Origin: Cristatella mucedo
Taxonomy: Eukaryota; Bryozoa; Phylactolaemata; Cristatellidae
DNA length: 64,000 bases
Assembly (NCBI GenBank): GCA_009760855.2
Contig: WPIO01000031.1
Span: forward strand, 827,001-891,000
Direction: 5' to 3'
Shown: in pieces, positions 44,401 through 56,132 of the stretch
Numbering within the stretch: position 1 is the stretch's first letter
Layout of the letters: every line of letters starts with the position of its first letter
Translations under genes and position numbers: made by a program
The notes under the pieces: model-generated
Told to the model about the DNA's origin: nothing
Databases searched by the model: none
What the model saw: the letters and a program-made list of their open reading frames with translations, nothing else

Positions 44401-44619
44401 TATGACCAGAAAACGCTGTTTTGTTACCAAAGCTGCTCCACTGCCTCGGAATTTGAAGGAAATTAATGGGTTTGGCTAAGACAGTAGGCAGTGTATTGAT
44501 ACCGATGCTGCTACCCTGCCCCAGAAGGCGATTTTCGCTCCGAGTACTTTTCGTGAGACCTGTAGTTTGATTGCCGTCGCGCACTGCACAAAACACTTGC
44601 CGACGAGCAACACCACCAG

Positions 44620-47435
44620 TTTATTCGACCACGTACCGAGCCGGCGGAAGCGCCACTGCCCTCCTGCAGACGTTCGTCCGCTTCTGTCGTCTGCGGTACC
44701 GGAATGCTGCGCTCTGATTCGTTAGCGTTGCTGCTAACGCCTAGCTGCGCTCCGATTGGCTAGCCGGTGGTCGGGAGGGCCACCCAGCCTAGTTAGTACT
44801 GGCAGATTTAGGCGCGGTACTGTCGAAGGCTGGGGTATGCACAAACGAAACCACAAAACCTAACCGTAAAAATACCGCGCACGGAGTAGCTCGATCTTCA
44901 GCACCGTTTGACGAATTTATATACATAAAACCCATGTATGCTGTAGGGATAGATCCCAGCGAGAGTGGATTATGATGAGGATAGAGCTGCCCTGTCTCCG
45001 GTTACTGCTCCGCTAGGTCAGCAGGGGTGGCGGGAGTCCGCCCAGTCGCTGTCCGTTACTTCCTGCCCCCCAAGGGGCGTGCCCTACGTCTGGAAGACGG
45101 CGGCGGGGGCTGCTTGTTGACTAATATTACTGTAACGCCGAAGGCTCGGCGGGGTAAGCTTGACCTGCCGCTTACCTAGCGGCGTAGCCTATCGCCTAAT
45201 GCCGTTCGGTGCGCGCCTACGCGCAATAAGCTGGCCGCCACGAAACGAGCGTTTCTGGCGCTGACCTGCTTACCGTTACTAAAGGGGGGTCGTGAGTCCG
45301 CGGCGTGAATTGGAAGCAAGACACACAAATTGGGGATTTTACTGAACTTTATTCGCAAGCGCACAAAGTCGCTGCGCGTCTAGTTCAGCTTTATCTCCAC
45401 ACTCCTCGCACGTTCAACACTCTTGCGGAGGGAATACTCCTCTACACTAAGCGCGACCCGGACCCTAAACCCTAACCGGTGAACTAGGAATCCGTTCCCA
45501 CCTGTGCCGAGGGAATACCCCAAACACGCCAACTTAAACACTCGAGCGGAGGGAGTACTTCTCCACACTGAAGTGCGAACCGGAGTCTAAACCCTACCCG
45601 GTGAACTAGAACTCGGTTTCCACCAGTGCGACCGGAATACTCCACACACGCCAACTCAAGCACTCCTGCGGAGGAAATACTTCTCCACACTGAAGCGCGA
45701 CCCGGAGCCTAAACCCTACCCGGTGAACTAGAGCTCCACACACGCCAACTACGCCTAGCTCGCGCCGGCAAATCCCTATGCCGAGACCACGTGCTAGCGC
45801 GCACACACACGACACAAAAGAAACACAAAACACGAAAGAACACACAAAATGCCAGCTCGGGCGCGATACGACCGTGTTCGGTGGGGTTCCACCGAATCAT
45901 CCTAGAGCTGTCTCGTCTTGTTCCGTCCATCGTCGGCGGACAGCCCGCCCTCCTCCCTCGCTTTTTAGAGAAACGAGTGCCCGACGGCGTCGAGGCGCAG
46001 AGCCGGACCAGAGACAAAAGACACGAGGCAAAAGACCCAGAGCGAGCGTCGCTCGACTCTTAAATACTTGGCTGAGACAATGGGGCAAGAGCTTAGTGGT
46101 ATTGGGCCCGGACACCTTGGCCCATTACGGAAAGGAATGACTACCGTTCCCAGGCCACTGGCAGGGCACCTCCGTCCAGCTTGAATGGCGAATGGGTTCC
46201 AGACGCTTCTTTCTTGGGAAGAGGGAAGGCGGGGGTTGACAGGCCAGCCAACATCTATCAGCAGCTTCCGCGAGTATCGGACCAATTCTAAAGGCCGAAT
46301 CGCCGCTGCTCGTCTCCGAGCTTCCTGGCCTGCTCCTAAGCGCTTCCTCTCTAACCGCACTGACGCTCCTCTCTGGCTCACTGCTCCAGGACAAAGGGGC
46401 TCTAGCCCGCCGCCGAACAGCTCTTGTTCGCGCTAAAATTCAGCCAAAGCCAGCAGGGCGCTACATTACGCCCATACTCGCGATACTCGCGACGCGGTTT
46501 AACGGCGGCCAGAGTTGAAGGATGAAAGGCGGACCCAGCTTGCTTGCGTTGGCAAGACGAGTGCGACCGTAGCCCGCCGGCACGTGCGTACACGCCGGAT
46601 ACCTACGTATGCTCCGCGGAACAAGCCTGCTGGACGCTCGTGTTACGAGCGCACCGAAACGAATAAAATAATTTACTCACCGCGTTCTGACCCAAAAAAA
46701 AGCCAGAGCAGTCGCTGGCGGCATTGAGCAAGCGTGTCTGTCGCACAGAGCTAAGCTGCCAGCCCCGTTGGTTCGGAGGAATGTTCAATAAGCCAGCGTT
46801 AGACGCGCTCCATTCTCAGCAGCTCCGTCGATCCGCTGTTGGCATGCGAGCGCGATTGTTAAGCTTGCAGAAATTATCACTAGCGTATCTCATTCGGACG
46901 TTCTGGTTCGGTCAAAAGTTGCTTTCGTGCGAAGGCTGAGGAGAGGTAGAGGGCTCCGTCGTGAGCGGTTGCAGAAACGAGCGGCAGTGGACGCTGCCGC
47001 TCGTTCGGCTGTAGCCTAGATACAAGGTTGCCGTTTGCGATGACGGCGCACAGCTCTCGCGATTTTGCTACAGTTGGCTTTCCTATCTTCCAGGCAGCTT
47101 CTGCAACAGGCATAAATCGTACGGTGGCTTGCGGTGGCGAGCGTTTGCAGCTTCTGCGGCTCTGCTTCAGTTTCGCACATCGGGGCAAGGCCGTGCTTAT
47201 GCACTGCGGCGAGCGCTTGCAGCACGCGGTAGTCTGTCGCAGGCTTCGACGCGCAAAGAGCACCTTGCTTTGCCACTGCGTAGAGGGCAGCATCGGCTTT
47301 CGGTCCGAAGCTTTGCATGCCGCTTCAGCGAGCTTTCGAAGCCAGCCGCCGCTCCGGAGCGGCTGCCGGTGCCTACTGTCGCTGCTTCTTCTACTGCGAC
47401 TGGTCACGTGGCCAGTGATCAACGCAACGACTACA
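44620..47435. other. GC-rich intergenic block, no gene supported
   Basis: Long frames are open on both strands because of the composition. None shows a known domain or splice pattern. A minisatellite lies at 45418-45750. Confidence 0.4.
45418..45750. repeat. Minisatellite, about 121-bp unit, 2.7 copies
   Basis: Units start at 45418, 45539 and 45661. Each begins CACTC, contains GCGGAGG, CTCCACACTGAAG-like, CTAAACCCTA and CCGGTGAACTAG, and ends CACGCCAACT. The third unit is shortened internally. Confidence 0.9.
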
Positions 47436-47439
47436 TCCT

Positions 47440-47670
47440 TTCCAGAGCGGCCCTGAGCTACTACTTCCATGCTACGCACCCCTCAACTGCTCTCCTGACT
47501 CTGCCATGCTTCTCACCTTCTCTTTGTTGCACGAGATGACGTCTGCTGGCTACCGAAGGCATACCGAAAGGCGCTTAGGCTGTGAGTGTACTATACAAAA
47601 CTTTCCTGCATAACACCCACATAGTCTTTCTGGCGGAGTGACAGACCAGGATGCATTACATTACATTAAC
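47440..47670 (+). mobile_element. Interspersed repeat with ATTAC tail, copy 2
   Basis: The reverse complement of 3980-4250, ending in ATTACATTACATTA. The tail suggests a retroposed SINE or LINE end. Family not recognised. Confidence 0.65.
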
Positions 47671-47927
47671 TCCGGTCGAGTCGATCACGTAGGTGCTGCT
47701 GCCTAGACAGCAGAGATCGGATTTTTGTGCTCGTGTCAGGCTGTATGAGTTCTTGCTGAGAGCTGCCTGTAGCTGCTTGTAGCAGGAGTGCCTGGCTCTG
47801 TGCTTTAATGCCACCCGTCAGCAGAGTCTGTCAATGGACACTTGCAAAACTGCTCTCCAGAGGCAGAAGCAGAAGTTGCGAGGTCGTTGCAGTCATGCTC
47901 AGTATTAACCTAGATTTTTCTGCAGTG

Positions 47928-48465
47928 TATCGATGCATGCATGGTCACCTCTAATGCTACCGGATGTCATTTTTAATGAATTTGTAGAATATCAGCTGTT
48001 AGACTCTAGTTGTTAGAAAGACGTACTGTGAAGTCATTCCTCCTGCTTTATACTGTTGATGGTCCAAGTGGATTCTTTCGCATTATTGTTCATGATGTCG
48101 AACAAGTGTGCTGAAATTGTTTCTCGTGACCTATTCACTGTCTTACAAAGGATCTCCAGTGTCAGTGTAGGCTCAGCAAGGTTAGTAATAGGTGAATTAT
48201 GTATTGATCATTGAAACTCTCCCAGGAGGTGTTGCATGAATTGAGAATATTTGGCTAGACTAGGCAGCTTGGGCTCGATATCCGAGCGAGTATCCGGCAC
48301 GTCTCGACTAGTACTGCAGGGAGATTGCGTCTAACTATACTGCCAACCTCGAAAGTGCTGGCTTTAAGCTGACACAAATGCTCAGCGAGCATGAGCAATT
48401 GAGCTTAAGTTTGCACACGTTCTTTACAGACGTTGCCAGTTTGTATATTATAAAAGACAGGCTTC
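47928..48465 (+). repeat. 535-bp direct repeat, copy 1
   Basis: Aligns along its length to 53639-54172 at roughly 88-90% by eye, with small indels. It includes the identical blocks ACTGTTGATGGTCCAAGTGG and GTATCCGGCACGTCTCGACT. Confidence 0.9.
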
Positions 48466-48766
48466 ATGGTACAGTCTTGCCACATGCATGTGCTACACTC
48501 ACTCGACCCTTGCTATTCCGAATTAATTCTGCCATTCGTTCGTACAGCCGAACGAGAGAGTTGTGTTTCACTCTTCGTCTATATAAACGTGTGCGATTAC
48601 CTTAACTCGTCTCTGATCTTAAGAAGACGTTTAGAATAAGTTGCGATTGCAGTGGCATACTTGCCTCTTGGGAAGAATGGAGATAGAAGTCATAAATTGG
48701 CACATGGAAGGAGCTAATGATTAGGCTTAGTTTGACTAATTATACTGGGCCATTTTGCCTTTACAG

Positions 48767-48853
48767 TCTCTGCAGGAGTGCAACCGTTTGACAGCTCTTC
48801 AATGCCTCTAGGCTCTGCTGGTGATGCTGCCACTACTTCCGCTACACCGTCAG
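48767..48853 (+). CDS. Candidate Ser-rich phase-1 exon 1
   Basis: It has a polypyrimidine tract and acceptor (CCATTTTGCCTTTACAG), 87 bases, and a donor CAG then GTACTC. Read in phase 1-1 it gives VSAGVQPFDSSSMPLGSAGD followed by a Thr/Ser-rich end. A diverged copy with the same borders and phase lies at 50994. I recognise no family. The gene start and end are not found. Confidence 0.4.
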
Positions 48854-49304
48854 GTACTCTGCTGTCTAAGCGTATTTTCAAGCTGCTATTTATAGCAAGC
48901 TTGAACTCGATGCAGAGGCTGCAGTTGAGGTTGTTGGAAGCCGTGTGTCCATCGTTTTCCATCAGGCTATGGGCATGGCACTTATTGAAAATCCTTAAGT
49001 TTGCAGTCGGTCTGATGGGACATGCACTTTGGCCGGATGCCACGCTGGCAGAACTTTTACCTCGAGAACGACTAGCCTCACACAGCCAGCTAGGGCCGAG
49101 CCATAGCGATGCTTATGATGACTTGGTGCCCGAGTTTTTTTTTTGGCTGGTGACGGTCGGGGAGGGTGCAGAGGAGATCTAAGGGAGCAACAATCGATCG
49201 AAGAGTGGCAGCAAAAATATAACCAATTTTGTGGGAGCTAGCATGCTGTAATGAGCAACGGAAATGAAGCAGTAGCAAGATGTGAGCCTTTGTTAAGGGG
49301 GAGA

Positions 49305-49455
49305 ACGAGGAACGATAACGATCCAGGTCGCGGTTCGAGTCCTTCGGTGGGAGATTTTGGGTAGGTCAGCTGCGGTTAATTGTAATACTGATAACCGGTG
49401 AGGCTCTTCTGATGCTACAGAAATGAGACTTTTGAATAAACTAACTTTTTTATTT
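49305..49455 (+). mobile_element. tRNA-derived SINE, family 2
   Basis: GGTTCGAGTCCTTCGGTGGG, then GATAACCGGTGAGGCTCTTC and AGAAATGAGACTTTTGAAT, diverged from the other members. Confidence 0.6.
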
Positions 49456-49626
49456 TACTTCTTTGGATGACTTGCTGGCTGTTTCGAGCATGTCGTGACT
49501 GATTCGTGTTTCCGGTTGCTGCCAGACCAGCTGCTTGTGAATCTCAGTTCCTGCAATCTTTGTGGTGGCATTTGCAATTAAGCCATCGGTGTGATGTTAG
49601 TATTATTGCAATAACTTCTGTTTCAG

Positions 49627-49752
49627 GTGGATCACCTGGTCTTCAACTTCCTTCCATTTGTGCTCAGCCCGTACCGAAACCTATACCAGCACGTGGTTCA
49701 TATACACGTGGTTCATATACTGTACCGGCACGTTTTTCATATACTTCTTCCG
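49627..49752 (+). CDS. Candidate Pro/Ser/Tyr-rich phase-1 exon 2
   Basis: Acceptor TTCTGTTTCAG, 126 bases, donor TCCG then GTATGC. In phase 1-1 it encodes a Pro/Ser-rich peptide with an internal near-repeat (ARGSYTRGSYTVPARFSYT). The length is a multiple of three, so inclusion or skipping keeps frame. Confidence 0.4.
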
Positions 49753-49944
49753 GTATGCTTCCGGCTTATGAGTCATCAGGCATTGTGGCGAATAAACTTG
49801 TCTTTGAGATATGTCATGCAAAAATCATATCGCTTGCTATTTACACATAGTTTAAATAACGTAAGCACTAATACCAAGGTGAAGTATAAGAAATATCTAG
49901 CAACGGACTCACTGTACTTGGTGCAAATCCGTATAGCTTAGTAT

Positions 49945-50085
49945 TCTCGTGTCGTGCTTGTCGACATTGTGCATGTTACCAGTCACCATTAGATCATGCT
50001 TCCTTTACAGTATTTGCTAAATTCCTAAAGAAGTGTTAAGTTCTCTGTGGGTGTTACACATATGTGTAATTATCATTATGGTCAT
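49945..50085 (+). mobile_element. L2-like LINE 3' tail, degenerate
   Basis: CATTAGATCATGCTTCCTTT, CAGTATTTGCTAAATTCCTA and AAGTTCTCTGTGGGTG. Weak but collinear with the LINE end. Confidence 0.45.
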
Positions 50086-50139
50086 TGTCATAATGATACA
50101 TTACCCAGCCAAGGCATTTGCCTATATTTACTGCTGAAA

Positions 50140-50300
50140 TGCTGATAATGATAATAATATTATTAATAACAACAACAATATTATTAATAATAACAACAAC
50201 AATAATATTAAGAAGCAGTTTGTAATTCGCACTAAGAAAACGTAATCTGCATTTAGGCGCTTTGCAGCTTGCTGAAAGGTAATCAATGTCCAAAGCTTAA
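50140..50300 (-). mobile_element. L2-like LINE 3' tail
   Basis: An AAT/AAC run (50145-50212), then ACTAAGAAAACGTAATCTGC and TTAGGCGCTTTGCAGCTTGC, the reverse complement of the tail. Confidence 0.6.
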
Positions 50301-50993
50301 GGGCATTGCCGGTATCAAGCAAGCACAAGCAGACCCGCACCACTACACTGAGCGCAGCTAAGGAAGTAAAAATAGACTGCAACGCAGCAGCAAAAATATT
50401 GACAAATTTTGTGAAAGCTTGCATGCTGCACTGAGCAACAGGAATGATGGAGTAGGGAGAGATGTTAGTGTTTGTTGGAAACAGATACGACACGAGGAAC
50501 GATAGCGATCGACAGCACCGACTGACTCAAACGATGGATGTCAAACACGTGGTGGCATGCACGAAGATGACTCATGACGAGTTTGCTACCTAAGATAAAA
50601 ACTGACCGAATAGCGCTAGGCGCCAACGTCTAAGCACCAGCAAGAAATAAGCAAAGGTCCGACACCGTGCCAGTATAATCCAAATCGCATAGAGGCCTTG
50701 TTTGGGTAAGTGTGCTCTTTGCAAGTTGGAGTTTACCTCACATGCAGTTCCACCACAAATGGTCACTGGTATCCATTTTAAGCTGCACATGTGAAACTAA
50801 AAGCTTTGTAGTTTCACTTGGGCATCGGCAATGTTTGGCCATGGTGAGCTGGCAACTGTTTGCAAAGCAGCAGTCTTGATTCCTTGTATTTCAATCAGAA
50901 GGATCAGCCTGCGTTGATGCTTTTTGATTGGGTGACCACTTGGTACTCCACAAGTTTTTGTGACAGTGATACTAATCCATTTTCCTTTTGCAG

Positions 50994-51080
50994 TCTCTGC
51001 AAGAGTGCACCCGATTGACAGCTCTTCGATGCCTCTAGGCTGTGCTGGTGATGGTACCACCACTTCAGACGTGCCATCAG
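50994..51080 (+). CDS. Candidate Ser-rich phase-1 exon 3 (paralogue of exon 1)
   Basis: Acceptor CCATTTTCCTTTTGCAG, 87 bases, donor CAG then GTACTT. It encodes VSARVHPIDSSSMPLGCAGD plus a Thr/Ser-rich end. Length, phase and borders match 48767-48853, and no stop or indel has entered either copy. Confidence 0.42.
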
Positions 51081-51454
51081 GTACTTTGCTGTTTAAGCGC
51101 ATTTGCTAATTGCTCTAGAAAACGATCCGGAAGTCGATGCAGAGGCAGCACTTGAGGTTGGTGGAAGCTGTGAGTCTAATACTTGCCCTTTTCATTTTGA
51201 AACTGCATGCGGCTTGTGGTCCAGCGGTGCTTCCAACTAAATCCAGTGAAGGTCATATCACCATGCACGTATTTTGAGCTTACTTAGAATAGCAAACCTG
51301 CCATAGTATGTAGCAGAGTACAATGTTAATGCTTTATCGTTGCCGGTTCAATAATCCAGTCCTACTCATTCCGAACAGAGGCCCATCTCGTGCAGTAGCA
51401 ACATAAAGGTCAGCTGATCCAATGACCTCATTCATGTAAATTAAAATAAAAAAG

Positions 51455-51580
51455 ACATACAATTCGTATACATTGCACCCTACGAGAACTGAATCTCTAT
51501 GCAGGTGCTTCACTTATGCCACAGGGCTTGAGTGTGCGACGTTGGTCATAAAGGTTAGCGCCTTGACTACGGCCGTTAAA
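51455..51580 (-). mobile_element. SINE family 1 (tRNA head plus L2-type tail)
   Basis: Reverse strand: head remnant with AAGGCGCTAACC, then GAAGCACCTGCATAGAGATT, CAGTTCTCGTAGGGTGC. A family 2 remnant (GCAGAAGAGCCTTAACGG) follows at 51617-51645. Confidence 0.65.
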
Positions 51581-51699
51581 GGGTTAAAAGTGAGCACCGT
51601 AACCCCTGGGCGAAACTAAGGCAGCAGAAGAGCCTTAACGGCCCAGTCGGGTGGGCTCTGCCTAAACTTTGATGTGCTCGATGCTTCTCTGAATAAAAT

Positions 51700-51883
<184 letters not shown>

Positions 51884-51889
51884 GGATGA

Positions 51890-53335
51890 CTTGTTCATGG
51901 CAGGCACACTGGTTAGTATTGATTTCATGCATGTCATAACTTGTTGCCAGCATGCACCGTTGAAATGTGCCTGGACAAGGCATTGCTCGTCGACATTTAA
52001 TGGGCATAGGCCTCAGGGTCGTCTCCGAGCGAGGTCTTTTCGTATGGCCATGTTTATTCACGCCATCCATGCTGTACTTAGCTGTGTCAAATACTGGCGC
52101 ATCACACACTTAGCCTGATGGTCACACCTAGTGTGTGTCAATTCTGTTGTGGGCATGAAGCTTGCGTTCAAGCTTATGTTTCCCCAAGATATGCACCTCG
52201 TTTGACATCTGTAAGAAAAATCAGTCACGGGTCCGAACACGGCTATGAAGATGCTTGCACCATGCTGTCATTGTCATCTTCGTTACGGCCTGTCGAATTC
52301 TCGGTGTGGTTAGCAATCAAGCAGGCGAGGGTGTGGCTCTTCTCTGTCGTTGGCAGAAGGATTGGTGGGCCGTTTCTGCTGTGGCTGCCGGTGGCGCTAT
52401 TGTGCTTCTCTTCAGCATGCATGACGTTGCTGCCGATCCGAGAGCTCTTTGTGGTTGGCTGGTTGTCGGCAACACATGCCCCAGTGCTGCTGCTGGCTAT
52501 GTCAGCAGCTGCAAACCCAATTGCTGCTCCTGCAGTCCTGCATGGCTGCCTTGCCTGTTGACTGGCTAGCTGGCAACGCTTCGCTTTCTTGCTGCACGAA
52601 TTTATAGAAAAGGCAGCAGCTTGTGCATGCTGCTGCTTCCATTCCCGACCGAGGTCGTGCTGCACTGCTATCGATGTAATGATTCGCTCGAAGCTTCATG
52701 TCCATGATTGATAGTAATAGTTCATGCCTGATTGGCATGCCTCTGCCCTCTTCTGCCTGCCACTGCCCACCTCTGCTGCCTGCTGGCTGTCGTGCTGACA
52801 CCGACGAAGCTGTTAAACAGCTCGTGTCGAACACGCCGTTAGCAGGTGATGGGCAGCGCTCTCAAGTGGCAGCTCCCCGGTCAGCGGAGGAGAGTGGACG
52901 CACACGCACCCAGGCCTTACAGCCAGCGGAGAGCGGCTCCTACAACTATGGACCGGACAGAAGTAGACTGCCCTCGGGTGCATGCCACTTCTCAGCCGTT
53001 CTCGTAGGGGTCGGTCCATTGACTGATGTATCCTACGTGCGACTTCGTGAAGCCTTCATTCTTTTCACATAGTCGGTTGGCTCAGATTTTGATTGACTGC
53101 CACCAGCCTTTTGATTTTTTTAATTTGGAGGTTCTTTGTTCGAGTGGCCGAGCGCCGGGTCTCTCGGTGGACGTGCGATGTAGGAAATTGGATCTGACCT
53201 TATCGCCATGACACGAGCGATTGCTCTAGAAATGCCGTGTGCTTAAAAATGCAATTTGCTCGTATTTCTTGCATGGCAAAGGTTATTGTGCTGTGAGATA
53301 GCTGCATGTAATGGATTATTGCATTCCTCTATTTG
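51890..53335. other. Intergenic, no repeat recognised
   Basis: Long frames occur on both strands (52118-52561, 52698-53072). The one at 52698 encodes a Ser/Pro-rich peptide with SGSYNYGPDRS, loosely like the candidate exon at 49627, but no clean splice borders are seen. Confidence 0.3.
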
Positions 53336-53341
53336 CCACAG

Positions 53342-53437
53342 TTCATGCGCCAGGAAGCTTGCCATCGTATCCACAATCGGCTGTCGATGCTAGCAGTCTT
53401 GTCTCAGAATATGCTGAGCATGCTGCTTCGAATCCAG
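53342..53437 (+). CDS. Candidate Ser/Ala-rich phase-1 exon 4
   Basis: Acceptor CTATTTGCCACAG, 96 bases, donor CCAG then GTATGC. In phase 1-1 it encodes HAPGSLPSYPQSAVDASSLV and an Ala/Glu-rich end. It is the fourth exon of the same symmetric type in 4.7 kb on this strand. Confidence 0.4.
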
Positions 53438-53638
53438 GTATGCCATACTTTCATCGTATTGTTGACATTTGAAATTTTTAACTCGTAAGTCTTCAAAGTT
53501 TGAGGAAGGTTTTCTGGTCTCTTACCTTATTTCGTGGCATATTTACTTGAATAGGCGAGACTGCTTGCTGGTGTCTAATCTAATACAATCTCTGTGGCTA
53601 GGTTTATTCATCACCTTGCATGCAAATTGAAGTAAGTG

Positions 53639-54172
53639 TGTCAATGCATGCATGGGCACCTCTAAAGCTACCAGATGTAATTTTTAATGAATTTATGTGA
53701 AATCAATTTCTAGACTCCAGTTGTTTGAAAGACGTTCTGTGAAGTCATCCATCTTGCTTTATACTGTTGATGGTCCAAGTGGATTGTTTTACCTTATTGT
53801 TCATGATGTCGAATAAGTGTGATGAAATTGTTTCTGATGATGGATTCATTGTCTTACAAGGGATCTTCAGTGTCATTGCAGGCTTAGCAAGGTTAGTAAT
53901 GGGTGAATTATGTATTGATCATTGAAACTTTCACGGGAGGTGTTGCATGAATTGAGGATCAATGGCTAGACTAGACAGCTTGGGCTCGGTATTCGAGTGA
54001 GTATCCGGCACGTCTCGACTAGTACTGCAAGCAGATTGTATCTCACTATACTGCCAACCTCGAAAGTGCTGGCTTTGAGCTAACAGAAATACTCAGTGAG
54101 CATGAGAAATTGAGCTCAAGTTTGCACAGTTCTCTGCAGACATAGCCAGTTTGTATACTATTAAAAACAGTC
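53639..54172 (+). repeat. 535-bp direct repeat, copy 2
   Basis: Partner of 47928-48465. It ends about 100 bases before the duplicated ILK terminal exon, whereas copy 1 is not next to any ILK sequence. Confidence 0.9.
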
Positions 54173-54270
54173 TTCGTAGTATGCCCTTGCAACCCGCATT
54201 CACTGTCGCAGGTCGCCCACGCCCCAGCCTGGTCACATGACCTGATCACATGCCCCATGCCTCGCCGCAG

Positions 54271-54423
54271 GTCGCCCTCGAGCAGCTGCGGCTGACCATT
54301 CCGTCGGGAACGTCGGCTCACTCGTCTAAGCTGATCAAGATCTGCATGAACGAGGATCCCGGCAAGCGGCCTCACTTCGACATGATCATACCGATTCTCG
54401 AGAAGATGAAGCAGTCAGCATGA
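54271..54423 (+). pseudogene. Duplicate of the ILK terminal exon (alternative last exon or exon pseudogene)
   Basis: Identical to 38752-38904 except one base, giving Pro412 to Ser. The frame, the acceptor (CTCGCCGCAG) and the stop are all intact. Homology includes about 35 bases of the upstream intron and about 320 bases of 3' flank, where differences are clearly denser (about 5% by eye). The retained intron end argues against a processed retrocopy. A donor in ILK exon 8 (36422) is in matching phase 0, so it could serve as an alternative terminal exon 15.5 kb further on. An uncollapsed-haplotype assembly error is the main rival explanation, although the wider flanks do not match. Confidence 0.85.
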
Positions 54424-54734
54424 GCCGGCTCTGCGCCAGCCGCTGGCGTGTGCTCGAAGACGAGGCTACTTTTTCTAGGCACATGCGACTGGTTCAGCAA
54501 AGGTCGAGGCGAGGCCCGAGTAGGTGCAGGAGCTTGCCTACCGGTCTCGGCTGCTGCTGCTCCTCGCTGCCGGCTGTACTACAGAACTCAAGATTTGCAG
54601 GCATGTGTGCTTGCCCAAACGTGAAGCCAAAACTGGTAGCAGTATTTGGTTTAACTTTTGCACATAGTTTAGTTATATTTATATACGACATAATCTAGCA
54701 TTGTGACGTCAGATGTAGCCACAAGTTGTGTATT

Positions 54735-54825
54735 TGCCAGCTGCAAGCAGCAGTGATTGCCATTAAGGAGAAAGGCTCTCCTGCTGCTACACAAATGAGG
54801 CTGTTAAATCAGCTGATGGGGAAGG
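54735..54825 (+). mobile_element. tRNA-derived SINE, family 2, right half
   Basis: GCTGCTACACAAATGAGGCT and GTTAAATCAGCTGATG match the body of family 2. It begins right at the end of the ILK-exon duplication. Confidence 0.6.
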
Positions 54826-54829
54826 CAGT

Positions 54830-56080
54830 GAAGGTCTGTGAGAACTGGCATAATGTGGCAGTTCCGACGCTAGTGATGGATTGGAGAGCTTCTCAGTAGG
54901 TTTGAAACTCGGTCCCTAGCGTTGATCAGCAACACTTCGCACTCACCATCGATACCGATTGAGCTTTTAGACTAATTTCTCAGGAGTTCTTTTTTCAAAG
55001 GCTCACAAGCTCTACATCCGTGCGAAAAGAAAACTTTCGATAACGATCGTGATGCTCTGATCGTGATGCCCTCCTAGTGTGCACGCTTACAACCAGAGAC
55101 TTAAATTTTGGATTGAAGTATTTTTTAGAAGCAGTAATAACTAAGACTCCTAGCACGATACATTGCTCAATTGCTATTCCCGAATCAACAGGCTTCGGCT
55201 CGATTTCGCTCGGCCTAGGGGAGCGTTTATTTATGAAAATCGATGCTGAAACAGTGCTTTTAAATAGTTTGTTTAATCAAGTATATACGAGCTGCATTGC
55301 ATTTCGAAGGCGACATCAAGCCACAAGACACTCACGTCCACTACCTGAAACAGCCAAGGGCTTGTTTCCGAGATGGCTTTTTTCTCATGCTACCAATAAT
55401 CGATATTATGCATACTACATAAAGAAGATGCGGTCATAAGTTGCATACAGCAGAAAACAGCAGATGCATTGGTACATATGTAAATGAGTAAGCATACATA
55501 AATCTCTTTTAGTTTATTTTCAAGGAAATATTGGGCAGTAGACGAAACAAGCGTAAAATGTGCTACTATAAGCATTTGCTACTGATTACATATATACATA
55601 ATACAATCTAAATGCACATCACAGTCAAGCTATTCAAAAGGCTGCAAGCAGAGACGCCTAGCGACTTCATTAGCCTTGTCTACTACAACAGTTTGAAGAA
55701 ACAGGGAGCGGTTCCACCCCTTCACAAAATCACATGGGTAATACCAACAAGAAGCCGACATAACCGAAGGAGGATAACCAAATACCTTACTTACATGGCT
55801 ACCCTACTAACTGACCACTGTTAGGATAATCTTTCTTTGACATTCGCTATGAACCTTCAGTTCCACAGCACGTATATCACCATAGCACGAACTGTGCTCC
55901 GTCGCATCAATCTCCATCTAGCTGAGGCAGCTCATTATAGCGATGCCAGATGAAGACTTGGCAATAACTTTCCCTTAACTGTACACGTTCAAAATTGCCA
56001 CAATCAAGTGGTATTTCAACATCTGTCGTCGTTTCCGTCTCAGGCTTCGTCACTAGTAGAGAGGTCTTGTAGCTGTCTTG
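54830..56080. other. Intergenic / OFD1-like 3' UTR side
   Basis: Open frames at 55077-55439 and 55612-55824 lack recognisable domains. The minus-strand AATAAA at 55513-55518 is a candidate OFD1 poly(A) signal. Confidence 0.35.
55513..55518 (-). promoter_or_regulatory. Candidate poly(A) signal of the OFD1-like gene
   Basis: AATAAA on the minus strand, about 570 bases after the stop at 56087. Confidence 0.3.
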
Positions 56081-56086
56081 CCCAAT

Positions 56087-56132
56087 TCACCAGAAATTAT
56101 CCGAACGATCTTGATCTTCTTCGGTTTTGTTG
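56087..56132 (-). CDS. OFD1: OFD1-like terminal exon f
   Basis: Acceptor TTATTTCAG before 56132. It encodes a short acidic C-terminus ending SDNFW and the stop. The final Trp after acidic residues matches the OFD1 end. Confidence 0.72.

Noticed and set aside
45461-45477. Telomere-like CCCTAAACCCTAACC
   Set aside because: Only two imperfect units within the 121-bp minisatellite; the other units do not keep it.
45418-45750. CRISPR-like spaced repeats
   Set aside because: The whole 121-bp unit repeats, including the would-be spacers, in a eukaryotic contig.
46880-47479. 199-codon minus-strand frame and overlapping plus frames
   Set aside because: The region is GC-rich and open on several frames at once, which is expected from composition; no known motif.
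48028-48125. Possible small coding exon within the 535-bp repeat (LYTVDGPSG-like peptide in both copies)
   Set aside because: Stops differ between copies, one copy has a stop soon after the acceptor, and no donor is seen; the shared reading may be chance.
54271-54423. Processed ILK retrocopy
   Set aside because: Only the last exon is present, the intron 3' end is copied with it, and no poly(A) tail or target duplication is seen.
55077-55439. 120-codon plus-strand frame downstream of the ILK exon copy
   Set aside because: No recognisable domain, and it is in the OFD1-like 3' flank; it may be chance.
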